A DNA stretch of 21,773 nucleotides from UBA5177 sp002413265. GTDB lineage: Bacteria; Chloroflexota; UBA5177. Shown here one piece after another: positions 7,886 to 15,073 of this stretch. The notes beneath the pieces are model-generated. The model saw only the letters and a program-made list of their open reading frames with translations. It had not been told where the DNA came from and did no database searches. The position numbers and the translations under genes were made by a program. Where the stretch lies: the NCBI GenBank assembly GCA_036752825.1, contig DAIORV010000027.1, positions 1 to 21,773 on the forward strand, read 5' to 3'. The stretch's first letter is position 1; every line of letters starts with the position of its first letter.

Positions 7886-7914
7886 CTAGTGCCCGCCCTA
7901 GTGCGAAACTAGGG
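7886..7914 (+). promoter_or_regulatory. Palindromic operator-like site with an extra half-site
   Basis: CCCTAGT (7896-7902) and ACTAGGG (7908-7914) are a perfect 7-bp inverted repeat around GCGAA. A direct copy of its core, CTAGTGC, occurs at 7886-7892 and again at 7898-7904, twelve bases apart. The cluster lies between a TTGACA and a TATATA, upstream of the 117-aa gene. It could be a binding site for a dimeric repressor of that gene. As RNA it could form a small hairpin, but no T-run follows, so it is not a standard terminator. Confidence 0.4.
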
Positions 7915-7985
7915 TCCCGGCCCTATATACGGACCTGGGCAAGTTGGGGCAAACTTGCAAACACCACCTCCGCAGGAAGGCGATC

Positions 7986-8339
7986 ATGAAAACCGAAGCG
8001 TTGACCCTTTCCGACATGGCCGAGCAGTTCACCGAGCTTGCGCTCCGTCTGGACGTGTTACCGGCTCGTAGCGCGTTCCGGGCCGAGGCAACCAAGGAAT
8101 TCCTGCGCATCTCGGAAGATCTTCTTGGATGGATCGACGACTACGAGTCCATGGATCCTGGCCTCGCTCAGATCTGGCAGGTCCGCGATGTCGTCCGACG
8201 GTGCGAGGCGCAAGTGCGCTCCGTCGACAATGCCGCAGCCGATGAAGAAGCCCGCGCCGGCCGCCTGCAGCAGGCAATCGCCGAGGTGGAAGCTAGCGCC
8301 TTCTGGCTTCGCCGTTTGGTAGCTGGACGCCAGTCGTAG
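7986..8339 (+). CDS. Hypothetical 117-aa helical protein
   Basis: The start ATG 7986 has AGGAAGG upstream at good spacing, which decides against a longer frame from GTG 7944. The product is acidic and almost entirely helical (DMAEQFTELALRLDVLPARS at the N terminus, AGRLQQAIAEVEASAFWLRR at the C terminus). It has no membrane segment or signal peptide and no recognisable catalytic motif. It looks like a small coiled-coil or four-helix adaptor. The operator-like repeat in its leader suggests that it is regulated on its own. It converges on the PAS-GAF kinase gene. I do not recognise the family. Confidence 0.72.
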   Translation: MKTEALTLSDMAEQFTELALRLDVLPARSAFRAEATKEFLRISEDLLGWIDDYESMDPGLAQIWQVRDVVRRCEAQVRSVDNAAADEEARAGRLQQAIAEVEASAFWLRRLVAGRQS

Positions 8340-8419
8340 GCCAACCCTGGCTACGAATTCGACCCCTGGGGCCGGATGGCACTGCTGCGCGGGTAACGGA
8401 ACATGAACTGCTCAAGTTG

Positions 8420-9991
8420 CTAAGCCCCAGGAAGCGATAGCACGAAGCAGGCGCCTACCGTCGAAGGGTCAAGCGCTAGATGACCACCATGGAGCTCGGC
8501 GATGCGCCGGGCCATCAGTAAGCCCAATCCCGTTCCGCTATAATTTCGGGTCAGCACGTCGTCCGCCTGTCCGCCGAACACATACTCACGCATGTCGGAG
8601 GGTATGCCGGGACCGCTGTCCTGCACCACTACTTCGACCTGTGCCCCGGACCGTCGAACCGAAATGTCGATGACGCCTTCCGCCGGCGTGTACTTCACCG
8701 CGTTGTCGAGAATGATGTCCACTGCTTGATGCAGGGACTGCAGGTCAGCGACCACCTCGGTCTGTTCCGAGGGGCCACCGTACCGCAGCTGAACTCCCTT
8801 GGCCGCAATCTGCCCTCCATGAGAAGCGACTGCCGTCTCGACCACGTAGCGAAGATCGCCGCGTACCAGGTCCAGCTGCACGTCCGCGGCATAGAGTCGC
8901 ATCAAGTCGAATGAGCGCTGCGAAAGCTTCCCCAATTGCGCAGCCGCCGATTGCACGTTGGTGAGATACCGGCGTCCGCGGTCGCTTAGCCGATCCGCCT
9001 CACTGTCAAGAAGATCGACGAACCCGGTGATTTGGCCAAGCGGGGTTCGTAGCTCGTGGGCCATTATTCTCAGAAATGCAGTTCGCCACCGCTCCATGTG
9101 GCGAAGCTTCTCGGCAGCCTCGCGCTCGCTGCGATAGAGGCGCGCGTTGCGCAGTGCGCTGCTGACCACCTGGGCAAGCCGGACCGCAATTGAGAGATCC
9201 GCCTCTCCGAGCTGACCGCGCTCCCCGGTAACCAGCACCAGCGCGCCTATCACCTCGTCATCCGACAAGATAGGCGCGGCCAACACGGTTCCGGCCGCTT
9301 TGCGTTCGTGCACCGCTCTTCGTTCGCCCATTGCCAGCGCTGCCGCGGACGGTCGCCCAGACAATGGAATCCTCACTGCCGTCGCTCCGCCGGCTTCCGA
9401 CGTGGCGGCGCGCGTCGCCATCTCGGGATCCGTCTCGTCCGCCAGGAAGATGGAAACTCCTGCCAGGCCGAAAGACTGGGCAGCTGATTGACAGATTTGC
9501 GGAAGCATTTCTCCCAGGTCGAGCGTGGAATTGGCGAGCATGGTGACGTCCGCTAGGGTTCGGTGAAGCTGCTCACCTTTGCGCAGCGCCGATTGCGTGT
9601 GCTCGCGTTCAGTGATGTCGTCGCCGATGCTGAGAATGCCTACGATCGCGCCGCCCTCCCCCTTACGCGGCATGGTATTCCAGGCGACGATCCTCTCGTC
9701 CCCCGAGCGCGTCAGTATGGTTTCTTGATACCGTTCGTAAGATCCGGTGTCCAGCCGAATCTTGAAAGCCTTGCGGCCCGCTCGTGCGTGCTCCTTGGGA
9801 AGGAACGTTTTGAACCAATTCTTGCCAAGGATCTCCTGGCTTTGGTGACCCGTCACCTGCAACAAGAACGGATTCACGTAATCTATTTCCCCGAGAGCAT
9901 CTATGGCGACCACCAGCAGCTCCGAGTGCTCGAGCAGTGAACGGAACGCAATAATTCGCCTGCGCTGTCCTGGCAGGTGCCTGTCAGGCAT
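8420..9991 (-). CDS. Soluble PAS-GAF sensor histidine kinase
   Basis: The product is 523 aa from ATG 9991, chosen because AGGAGGAGG lies 10 bases upstream; the open frame beyond it is arginine-rich shadow. Domains: PAS (about 12-130, ending in the PAC-like IGDDITERE), GAF (about 145-285), dimerisation helix with MAHELRTPLGQITGF (H312 is the phosphorylated His), and a HATPase domain with N box DNAVKYTP (N430), G1 DSGPGIP and G2 SGTGLGLLMARRI. There is no transmembrane helix, so it senses a cytosolic signal. It is the last gene of the signalling cluster, 148 bases after the HD-GYP gene. The likely partners are the receivers encoded upstream, which is inferred from position. Confidence 0.9.
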   Translation of the reverse strand: MPDRHLPGQRRRIIAFRSLLEHSELLVVAIDALGEIDYVNPFLLQVTGHQSQEILGKNWFKTFLPKEHARAGRKAFKIRLDTGSYERYQETILTRSGDERIVAWNTMPRKGEGGAIVGILSIGDDITEREHTQSALRKGEQLHRTLADVTMLANSTLDLGEMLPQICQSAAQSFGLAGVSIFLADETDPEMATRAATSEAGGATAVRIPLSGRPSAAALAMGERRAVHERKAAGTVLAAPILSDDEVIGALVLVTGERGQLGEADLSIAVRLAQVVSSALRNARLYRSEREAAEKLRHMERWRTAFLRIMAHELRTPLGQITGFVDLLDSEADRLSDRGRRYLTNVQSAAAQLGKLSQRSFDLMRLYAADVQLDLVRGDLRYVVETAVASHGGQIAAKGVQLRYGGPSEQTEVVADLQSLHQAVDIILDNAVKYTPAEGVIDISVRRSGAQVEVVVQDSGPGIPSDMREYVFGGQADDVLTRNYSGTGLGLLMARRIAELHGGHLALDPSTVGACFVLSLPGA

Positions 9992-10139
9992 GCCCGTCTC
10001 GCCTCCTCCTGGGCTCCGACACCTGTGTCTCGTCCACATCATCCCAGCAGAATGCTTGGAGAGCTGTGCTCGTAGCAGGGGAGCGGCCGCGCGCGTGCGC
10101 ACTCGAGGTGCCACTCAAAATCTGGCTCGCTGACCTCGC

Positions 10140-11153
10140 TCATTCGGCCTCCTGAGAAACCGATAGGACAGTGCTCCCCTCAAGACTCAGGAACCGCCCT
10201 ACCAATTCCCGATCCCATTGTGTACCCGCTCCGGCACGCAGCTCGTCGAGCGCGCTGGACGGCAGCATGCCTCGACGATATGGCCGGTCACTGATCATTG
10301 CGTCGTACGCGTCCGAGATCGACATGATGCGGGCCAGGAGAGGAATGTCCTCGCCGGCAAGTCCATCAGGGTATCCTTGACCGTCCGCCCGCTCGTGATG
10401 ATGCCGAATAATGGGAAGCGTCTGGGCAACTAGACTAGAACGCAGTGGTCGACAGATCTCTACCCCGATTTCCGGATGCCGGCGCATTAAAGCAAATTCC
10501 TGGTCGGTCAAAGGTCCCGGCTTCCCAAGAATGGCCTCGGGAATGCCTATCTTGCCGACATCGTGCAGCATACCGCCCTGGTAGAGAACCTGGAGTAGAC
10601 CTTCAGGCAAACCAATTCGCTCGCCCAGTGCAACGGCGCCCCTGGTGACTCGCTCCATATGCTTTTCCGTGTAGCCGTCGCGAGCTTCTATCGCTTTCGA
10701 CAGGGCCAGTATCACCCGCTCTGCGCTTTCCAGCTCGTCGACGTACCGCTTCACGCGCACCAAGGAGCGGGCGCGAAGCACAAATTCCTGCCGGTTTATG
10801 GGTTTGGATAGAAAGTCGTCGGCGCCCACTTCGATGCCGTGGATCCTGTCCTCCGATGCGGACAGCGCCGTCACGATCACGACCGGTATCAGACGCGTGT
10901 CGGGGTTGTCTTTCAGCTCCTTGCACACGTCGAATCCATCCATTCCAGGCATTATTGCGTCCAGGAAGATCAGATCCGGCGGGGCCGCCGCCACCGCCTT
11001 CAGAGCCTCGACCCCGTTGAACGCCGCCGCCACTCTATAGCCTTCTCCCTCTAGAAAGGCCATCAACAGTTCCACATTGAGACGATCGTCGTCAACCAGC
11101 AAAACGGACGCTTGTACTTCGGTCGTGTCCCTTTGGTCCCGCTCAGCCCACAT
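10140..11153 (-). CDS. Response regulator: receiver plus HD-GYP c-di-GMP phosphodiesterase
   Basis: The product is 337 aa. The receiver (about 15-135) has the DDD acidic pocket, phospho-acceptor D65 in FLDAIMPGMDG and K117. The HD-GYP domain (about 145-330) carries H165, HDVGKIG (H197, D198), H226, the HHHERADGQGYPDG block and SISDAYDAM (D281). All usual metal ligands and the GYP signature are visible, so it should hydrolyse c-di-GMP to pGpG or GMP. The ATG at 11153 overlaps the end of the hybrid kinase gene by 11 bases, implying translational coupling. The receiver is strikingly like that of the PP2C protein at 19798-21441. No GGDEF cyclase is encoded in the window. Confidence 0.93.
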   Translation of the reverse strand: MWAERDQRDTTEVQASVLLVDDDRLNVELLMAFLEGEGYRVAAAFNGVEALKAVAAAPPDLIFLDAIMPGMDGFDVCKELKDNPDTRLIPVVIVTALSASEDRIHGIEVGADDFLSKPINRQEFVLRARSLVRVKRYVDELESAERVILALSKAIEARDGYTEKHMERVTRGAVALGERIGLPEGLLQVLYQGGMLHDVGKIGIPEAILGKPGPLTDQEFALMRRHPEIGVEICRPLRSSLVAQTLPIIRHHHERADGQGYPDGLAGEDIPLLARIMSISDAYDAMISDRPYRRGMLPSSALDELRAGAGTQWDRELVGRFLSLEGSTVLSVSQEAE

Positions 11154-13917
11154 CAGCCGATGCTTCCCTCGGTGCCTTCGCCACAACCCGCTCCAGCTCC
11201 CTGAGGAGGGCCTCCTTCCCCGATACTGCGAAGTCCATCTTCGAGATCCGCGCCGCCACGCTGCCGCTGAGCCGGAGGATATCCTCCGCGCTTAGATCCT
11301 TTGCTGTCCAGACGACGATAGGAATGTGCCGCGTCTTCGGATCGGCCACGGCCGCTTCGATCACCTCGAACCCACTAACGGGTTCCATCATCAGGTCGAC
11401 GATCAACAGATCCGGATTCTGGGTCGCCAACAATTCCAACGCAACCGTCCCGTTAGTCGCTCGCATTAGCCGGTAGCGAGTGCCTTCCAGGGCCAGCGCG
11501 ATGAGCTCTAGCGCCTCGGGCTGATCATCCACGGCAAGCACCCGGATAAGCTGATCCGACGTGAGACTTTTCCCTCCGACCAGGCGCTCAAGCACATCGA
11601 GGAGCTCCTGGCGTGCAACCGGCTTGCTCAGGTAGGCGCCCGCCCCAAGCGCGAAACCCAGCTGCTGTTCGTCGAGTATCGAGATAATCACTACCGGGAT
11701 GGCACGAGTCTGAGGATGCGCTTTGAGCTGCTCCAGCGCCGGCCAGCCCATCTCGTCGGCCAATGACAGGTCGAGGGTGATAGCCACCGGTTGAATCTCC
11801 AGCGCCCGTGGTAGTACTTCTGCCACGCGACCCGCCCACTGAACACCGTAGCCGGCCGAAGTCAGGTACACGCCCAGCAGTTCACGGGCGGCCGGATCGT
11901 CTTCAACCACCAGCACATCGCCACGGGTACCGCTGACGGGCTCCGCCTGTTCGGCCCGAGGTACGGTCACGGTGAAGATGCTGCCTTCTCCCTGTGCGCT
12001 CTGCACGCTGATTGTTCCACCGTGTAGCTCGACCAGCCGCTTCGTCAGCGCCAGACCCAGCCCAGTCCCTTCCTGCGTCCGCCCGAGCGAGCTGTCTACT
12101 TGCTCGAACTCGTCAAAGATTCGCGCCTGGTCATTCTCCGGGATGCCGATCCCCGTGTCTTTCACAGCGATTGCAACGAACTGCGAATGGACCTCGTAGC
12201 TGACGCTGACTGTCCCTCCGGGAGATGTGAATTTGATCGCATTGGACAGGAGATTGAGCAGGATCTGCATAAACCGAGCACGGTCGGCATCGATCAAGGG
12301 AGACTCGCTTCGATCCTCGATCTGCAGGGTGATCTGCTTATTGTTGGCAAGAGATACTATGCGCTCGGTCACCTCCGCCAGCAGTGCCTTTACGTCAAGG
12401 ATCTCTCGGTGCAACTCCATGTACCCTGCCTCGACCTTCGAGATATCAAGGATGTCGTTCACCAGCACCAGGAGATGGCGGCCACTCTCCAGCACATTGC
12501 CGACATATCGCTTCTGCCGATCGTTTAGTGATCCGAAGGTGGAGTCTTGAAGAACTTCGGAAAAGCCGATGATCGCGTTCAGCGGGGTGCGTAGCTCATG
12601 GCTCATATTCGCCAAGAACTCCGACTTCAACCGACTCACTCGTTCCAGCTCTTTATTGGCAACGGCGATCTCGCGATAGAGCTCGGCATTTTCCAGGGCG
12701 TTTGCCAGGGGTTGAACCAATGTCGCGAGCGTCGAGACCGATCCCTGATCGAAGGCTTGCGGACGGGAGCTACCAAGGTTCAGACTTCCCCACATGCGTG
12801 CCTTGGTGCGTAGCGGCATCATGACTACGGATCGAATGCCGGCGGGTGCCAGCGCTTTTCCTTCAACCTGCAGTCCTGTCGTGTCGCCGATCAGCACGGG
12901 CTCTCCCGTGTGAACGGAGCGTGAGAAAATGCTGTCGTCCAGGGGGCGCAGGCTGCCGATCATGAACTCATCGGTGCCGGCCCCCTCCGCGTAGGCGGTC
13001 AGCAATTCGGTTCCATCCTTGGTAAGGATGCTGACGCTCGCTCGATCAAAGGGCACGAGCCCCCTCAATTCCGCCGCCAGTTCCGGATAGATCTTGTCTA
13101 GCTCGAGAGTGGACGCTAGGAGGTCGGCGACTCGACGTTGGGCGGCCAGGTGGCCACGCATCGCATCCATGTTCGACGCCAATTGGGCAATCTCATCATG
13201 TCCTTCGTGAGGTACGGGAGTATCAAGGTGTCCTCCCCTGATCTGAGCAGCCGCGTCCTGCAGATCCTCCAGCGGCCGGAGGATAGAGCGAGTCAATAGC
13301 CAGCCAAGGAGCACCACCACGAGAATGGCACTCAGCCCGATGGCGCCGAGAATAAGGTTCGCCTGATTGAAAATGCTGCGATCGGAATTGAGTCCGCTCT
13401 GTCTCTCACGCTGCACTTGGCGTAGGACATCGTCGCTAGCGGCACGGAACCGATCGAAGAGTCGTTTGTCGGTTACCTCCACGCCTGCGGTGTTAATCTG
13501 TGCGCGCTGTCCGGCAGTCCAGATACGGAGATCCCTGTCCACCCATTGCTCCCAGGTCCGGGCGCCTCGAAGCATGAGGTCCAACAGTCGCCGGTCCACA
13601 GGATCCCCGGCCAGCTTGCGAGCAGTCGTGAAGGCGGCTGGCATTGCACGCCGCCCGGCGTGGTACGGCACCAGCAGCTGCGGTATGCCAACCGTAAAAT
13701 AAGCTCGAAAACTGGTTGCCTGATCGAGCATCGCCTTGCGGATGACGAGGATCTGAGCGGCGAGCTCGTATCTCTTGACCACGGTATCTCGGTAGCTCGC
13801 CTGCACCTCGCTATTTGCCACGGTGCCCGCTAGCCAGCTCAGACCGAGTAACAGAATCACGGCGGCATAGCTGGAGCCGAGACGCACACCAACCCGATGC
13901 CGCACCGCCGGCCTCAC
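11143..13917 (-). CDS. Membrane hybrid histidine kinase with HAMP, GAF and two receivers
   Basis: The product is 924 aa from GTG 13917; GTG 13905 is an alternative with GAGG before it. Order: TM1 (about 14-34), an extracytoplasmic helical sensor region (35-187), TM2 (188-208), HAMP (210-262), GAF (265-415), a dimerisation helix with NMSHELRTPLNAIIGFSE (H440), HATPase (N box LLNLLSNAIKF, G1 KDTGIGIP, G2 GTGLGLAL), receiver 1 (about 665-780; D716 in LDLSLADEMGW, K765) and receiver 2 (about 791-910; D841 in VDLMMEPVSGF). The sensor region resembles CHASE3-like or four-helix MCP-type bundles, from helix pattern only. It follows the lone receiver gene by 40 bases and is coupled to the HD-GYP gene, so it probably controls that protein. 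Confidence 0.92.
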   Translation of the reverse strand: MRPAVRHRVGVRLGSSYAAVILLLGLSWLAGTVANSEVQASYRDTVVKRYELAAQILVIRKAMLDQATSFRAYFTVGIPQLLVPYHAGRRAMPAAFTTARKLAGDPVDRRLLDLMLRGARTWEQWVDRDLRIWTAGQRAQINTAGVEVTDKRLFDRFRAASDDVLRQVQRERQSGLNSDRSIFNQANLILGAIGLSAILVVVLLGWLLTRSILRPLEDLQDAAAQIRGGHLDTPVPHEGHDEIAQLASNMDAMRGHLAAQRRVADLLASTLELDKIYPELAAELRGLVPFDRASVSILTKDGTELLTAYAEGAGTDEFMIGSLRPLDDSIFSRSVHTGEPVLIGDTTGLQVEGKALAPAGIRSVVMMPLRTKARMWGSLNLGSSRPQAFDQGSVSTLATLVQPLANALENAELYREIAVANKELERVSRLKSEFLANMSHELRTPLNAIIGFSEVLQDSTFGSLNDRQKRYVGNVLESGRHLLVLVNDILDISKVEAGYMELHREILDVKALLAEVTERIVSLANNKQITLQIEDRSESPLIDADRARFMQILLNLLSNAIKFTSPGGTVSVSYEVHSQFVAIAVKDTGIGIPENDQARIFDEFEQVDSSLGRTQEGTGLGLALTKRLVELHGGTISVQSAQGEGSIFTVTVPRAEQAEPVSGTRGDVLVVEDDPAARELLGVYLTSAGYGVQWAGRVAEVLPRALEIQPVAITLDLSLADEMGWPALEQLKAHPQTRAIPVVIISILDEQQLGFALGAGAYLSKPVARQELLDVLERLVGGKSLTSDQLIRVLAVDDQPEALELIALALEGTRYRLMRATNGTVALELLATQNPDLLIVDLMMEPVSGFEVIEAAVADPKTRHIPIVVWTAKDLSAEDILRLSGSVAARISKMDFAVSGKEALLRELERVVAKAPREASADVG

Positions 13918-13957
13918 GGCAGCGCGATGCGTGACGCGAAGTCTCTGATGCGAATCG

Positions 13958-14374
13958 TCACGAAGCTCGTCCGTCTTGCTCGGGAACTCGACTAGCGCCC
14001 TCTCGTTTCCTGTTGAGGAGGGACGCTACCTGCTTTGCGAGCATGCGGGTCTGGATAGGCTTGGTCAGGTAACCGTCACAGCCCGCCTCTTTGATCCGCC
14101 GCTCGTCCTCGACCATGGCATAAGCGGTCATCGCTACGATCGTCAAGTCCTGCGTCTCGGGGTTGGCGCGCAACTCGCGAGTTATCTGCAGGCCGTCCTT
14201 CCCCGGGAGCTGAACGTCCATGAGGATTAAATCAGGACGGTGGTCGGCCAGAATCGCAAAACACTGTGCAGCATCTACGGCCGCCAGCACCTCGAAGCCC
14301 GCGACCTCGAGAATGTCTTTGGCCAGTTCCATGTTGAGTGGCGTATCTTCGACGATAAGTACTTTGGGAGCCAT
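13958..14374 (-). CDS. Stand-alone response regulator receiver (CheY/DivK-like)
   Basis: The single-domain protein is 138 aa: VLIVEDTPLNMELAKDIL at the N terminus with the acidic pair, phospho-acceptor D53 in LILMDVQLPGKDG, T83 in AMTAYAM, and K105 in YLTKPI. A short basic and polar tail has no DNA-binding or enzymatic domain. It acts by protein contact, either as a phosphate shuttle between kinases or as an allosteric regulator. The start ATG 14374 has AAGGA about ten bases upstream. It is the first gene of the four-gene cluster, so its level could set the tone for the kinase 40 bases downstream. The DivK resemblance is in overall form and does not imply cell-cycle function. Confidence 0.9.
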   Translation of the reverse strand: MAPKVLIVEDTPLNMELAKDILEVAGFEVLAAVDAAQCFAILADHRPDLILMDVQLPGKDGLQITRELRANPETQDLTIVAMTAYAMVEDERRIKEAGCDGYLTKPIQTRMLAKQVASLLNRKREGASRVPEQDGRAS

Positions 14375-15073
14375 CGTACCAGTATCCTTGCCGACTTCGC
14401 TTCTTGGGCGATAGCCGTGTGCGGAGCCTTGCCTATCTCTGCAAGAGGAGCCGCATCCTGACTCACTGCCAGGATCGTCTCCGACGGTTTCTGCCCGTGC
14501 GCTCGCCTGCTCCAGGTATTCCAGTATGGTTATCGGTACGCCGGGTTGACGAGAAAATCACGAAGCGCGTGACCGGATGCCCTGCGCTGCGTTGGTATTC
14601 ACCGTCAAGACTCGACATCGGGCAACTGCTTGGCCACAGCACGATTTCACCAACGACAATCGACCGCGACCGTAACGCGGGCACCCTGGTTCGCTGAGAT
14701 GGTGACCAACACTGCCTTCGCCCGCCACTCTTGCGAACTCGTTTGTGTGAGTTTGTTCCGCTCGCCTCGCCTCGTTTCTCGCTTAAGGAGATCGGTAAGA
14801 TCGTCGCCCTGACAGATCGTCAAGGTGACGCGATGCTCCTGCCGATGCCTTCCCCCCACTCGCGTTCACGGCGTGCCGTTCGCCGATCTGTCGAAGTCAG
14901 ACCCCGTAGTCCTCGACTCATGGCCCACTTTAGGCCAATTTTACAAGTCTGCGCAACATGCATACACCTAATACTGGACAGCCACGTACCTCTACGAATG
15001 CGTAGTGCGGTCAGTCTAGCCCCATCAATGAGTGGGCTTATTTCTCACGTCGGACCGCTGCAAGGACGGCGCA
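14375..15073. other. 700-bp stretch without an intact gene
   Basis: Neither strand carries an open frame with plausible protein character. The stretch separates the starts of the signalling cluster (-) from the 3' end of the broken LuxR-type gene (-), so it should hold the promoter of the receiver gene near 14375-14450. I cannot fix that promoter by sequence. One part (14531-14676) looks like a decayed tyrosine recombinase and is listed separately. An imperfect hairpin, AGCCC to GGGCT followed by TTATTT at about 15016-15045, resembles a plus-strand terminator but has no plus-strand gene to serve. Confidence 0.5.
14531..14676 (+). pseudogene. Relic of a tyrosine recombinase (phage-type integrase) C terminus
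   Basis: In the plus-strand frame from 14551 the translation contains RVTGCPALRWYSPSRL and then DIGQLLGHSTISPTTIDRDR. Intact integrases have the order V-T-P-H-x-L-R-H, then an L/G-rich helix, then D-(I/L)-x-x-(I/V)-Q-x-LLGH-(S/A)-x-I-x-TT-x-I-Y. Here both His residues of the first motif are replaced (P and W), the catalytic Tyr after TTI is D, and a few residues between the blocks are missing. Just upstream, in another frame at 14531-14557, RYAGLTRK matches the sequence that normally precedes RVTPH. The order of blocks, with a frameshift between them, supports a decayed gene rather than chance. No attachment sites were found. Confidence 0.45.

Noticed and set aside
14404..14697. The 97-aa plus-strand frame as an intact gene
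   Set aside because: Only its last 40 residues resemble anything, an integrase tail with catalytic residues replaced; the first part has no protein-like character.
15016..15045. Hairpin AGCCC/GGGCT followed by TTATTT on the plus strand
   Set aside because: The stem has internal mismatches and there is no plus-strand gene upstream for it to terminate.
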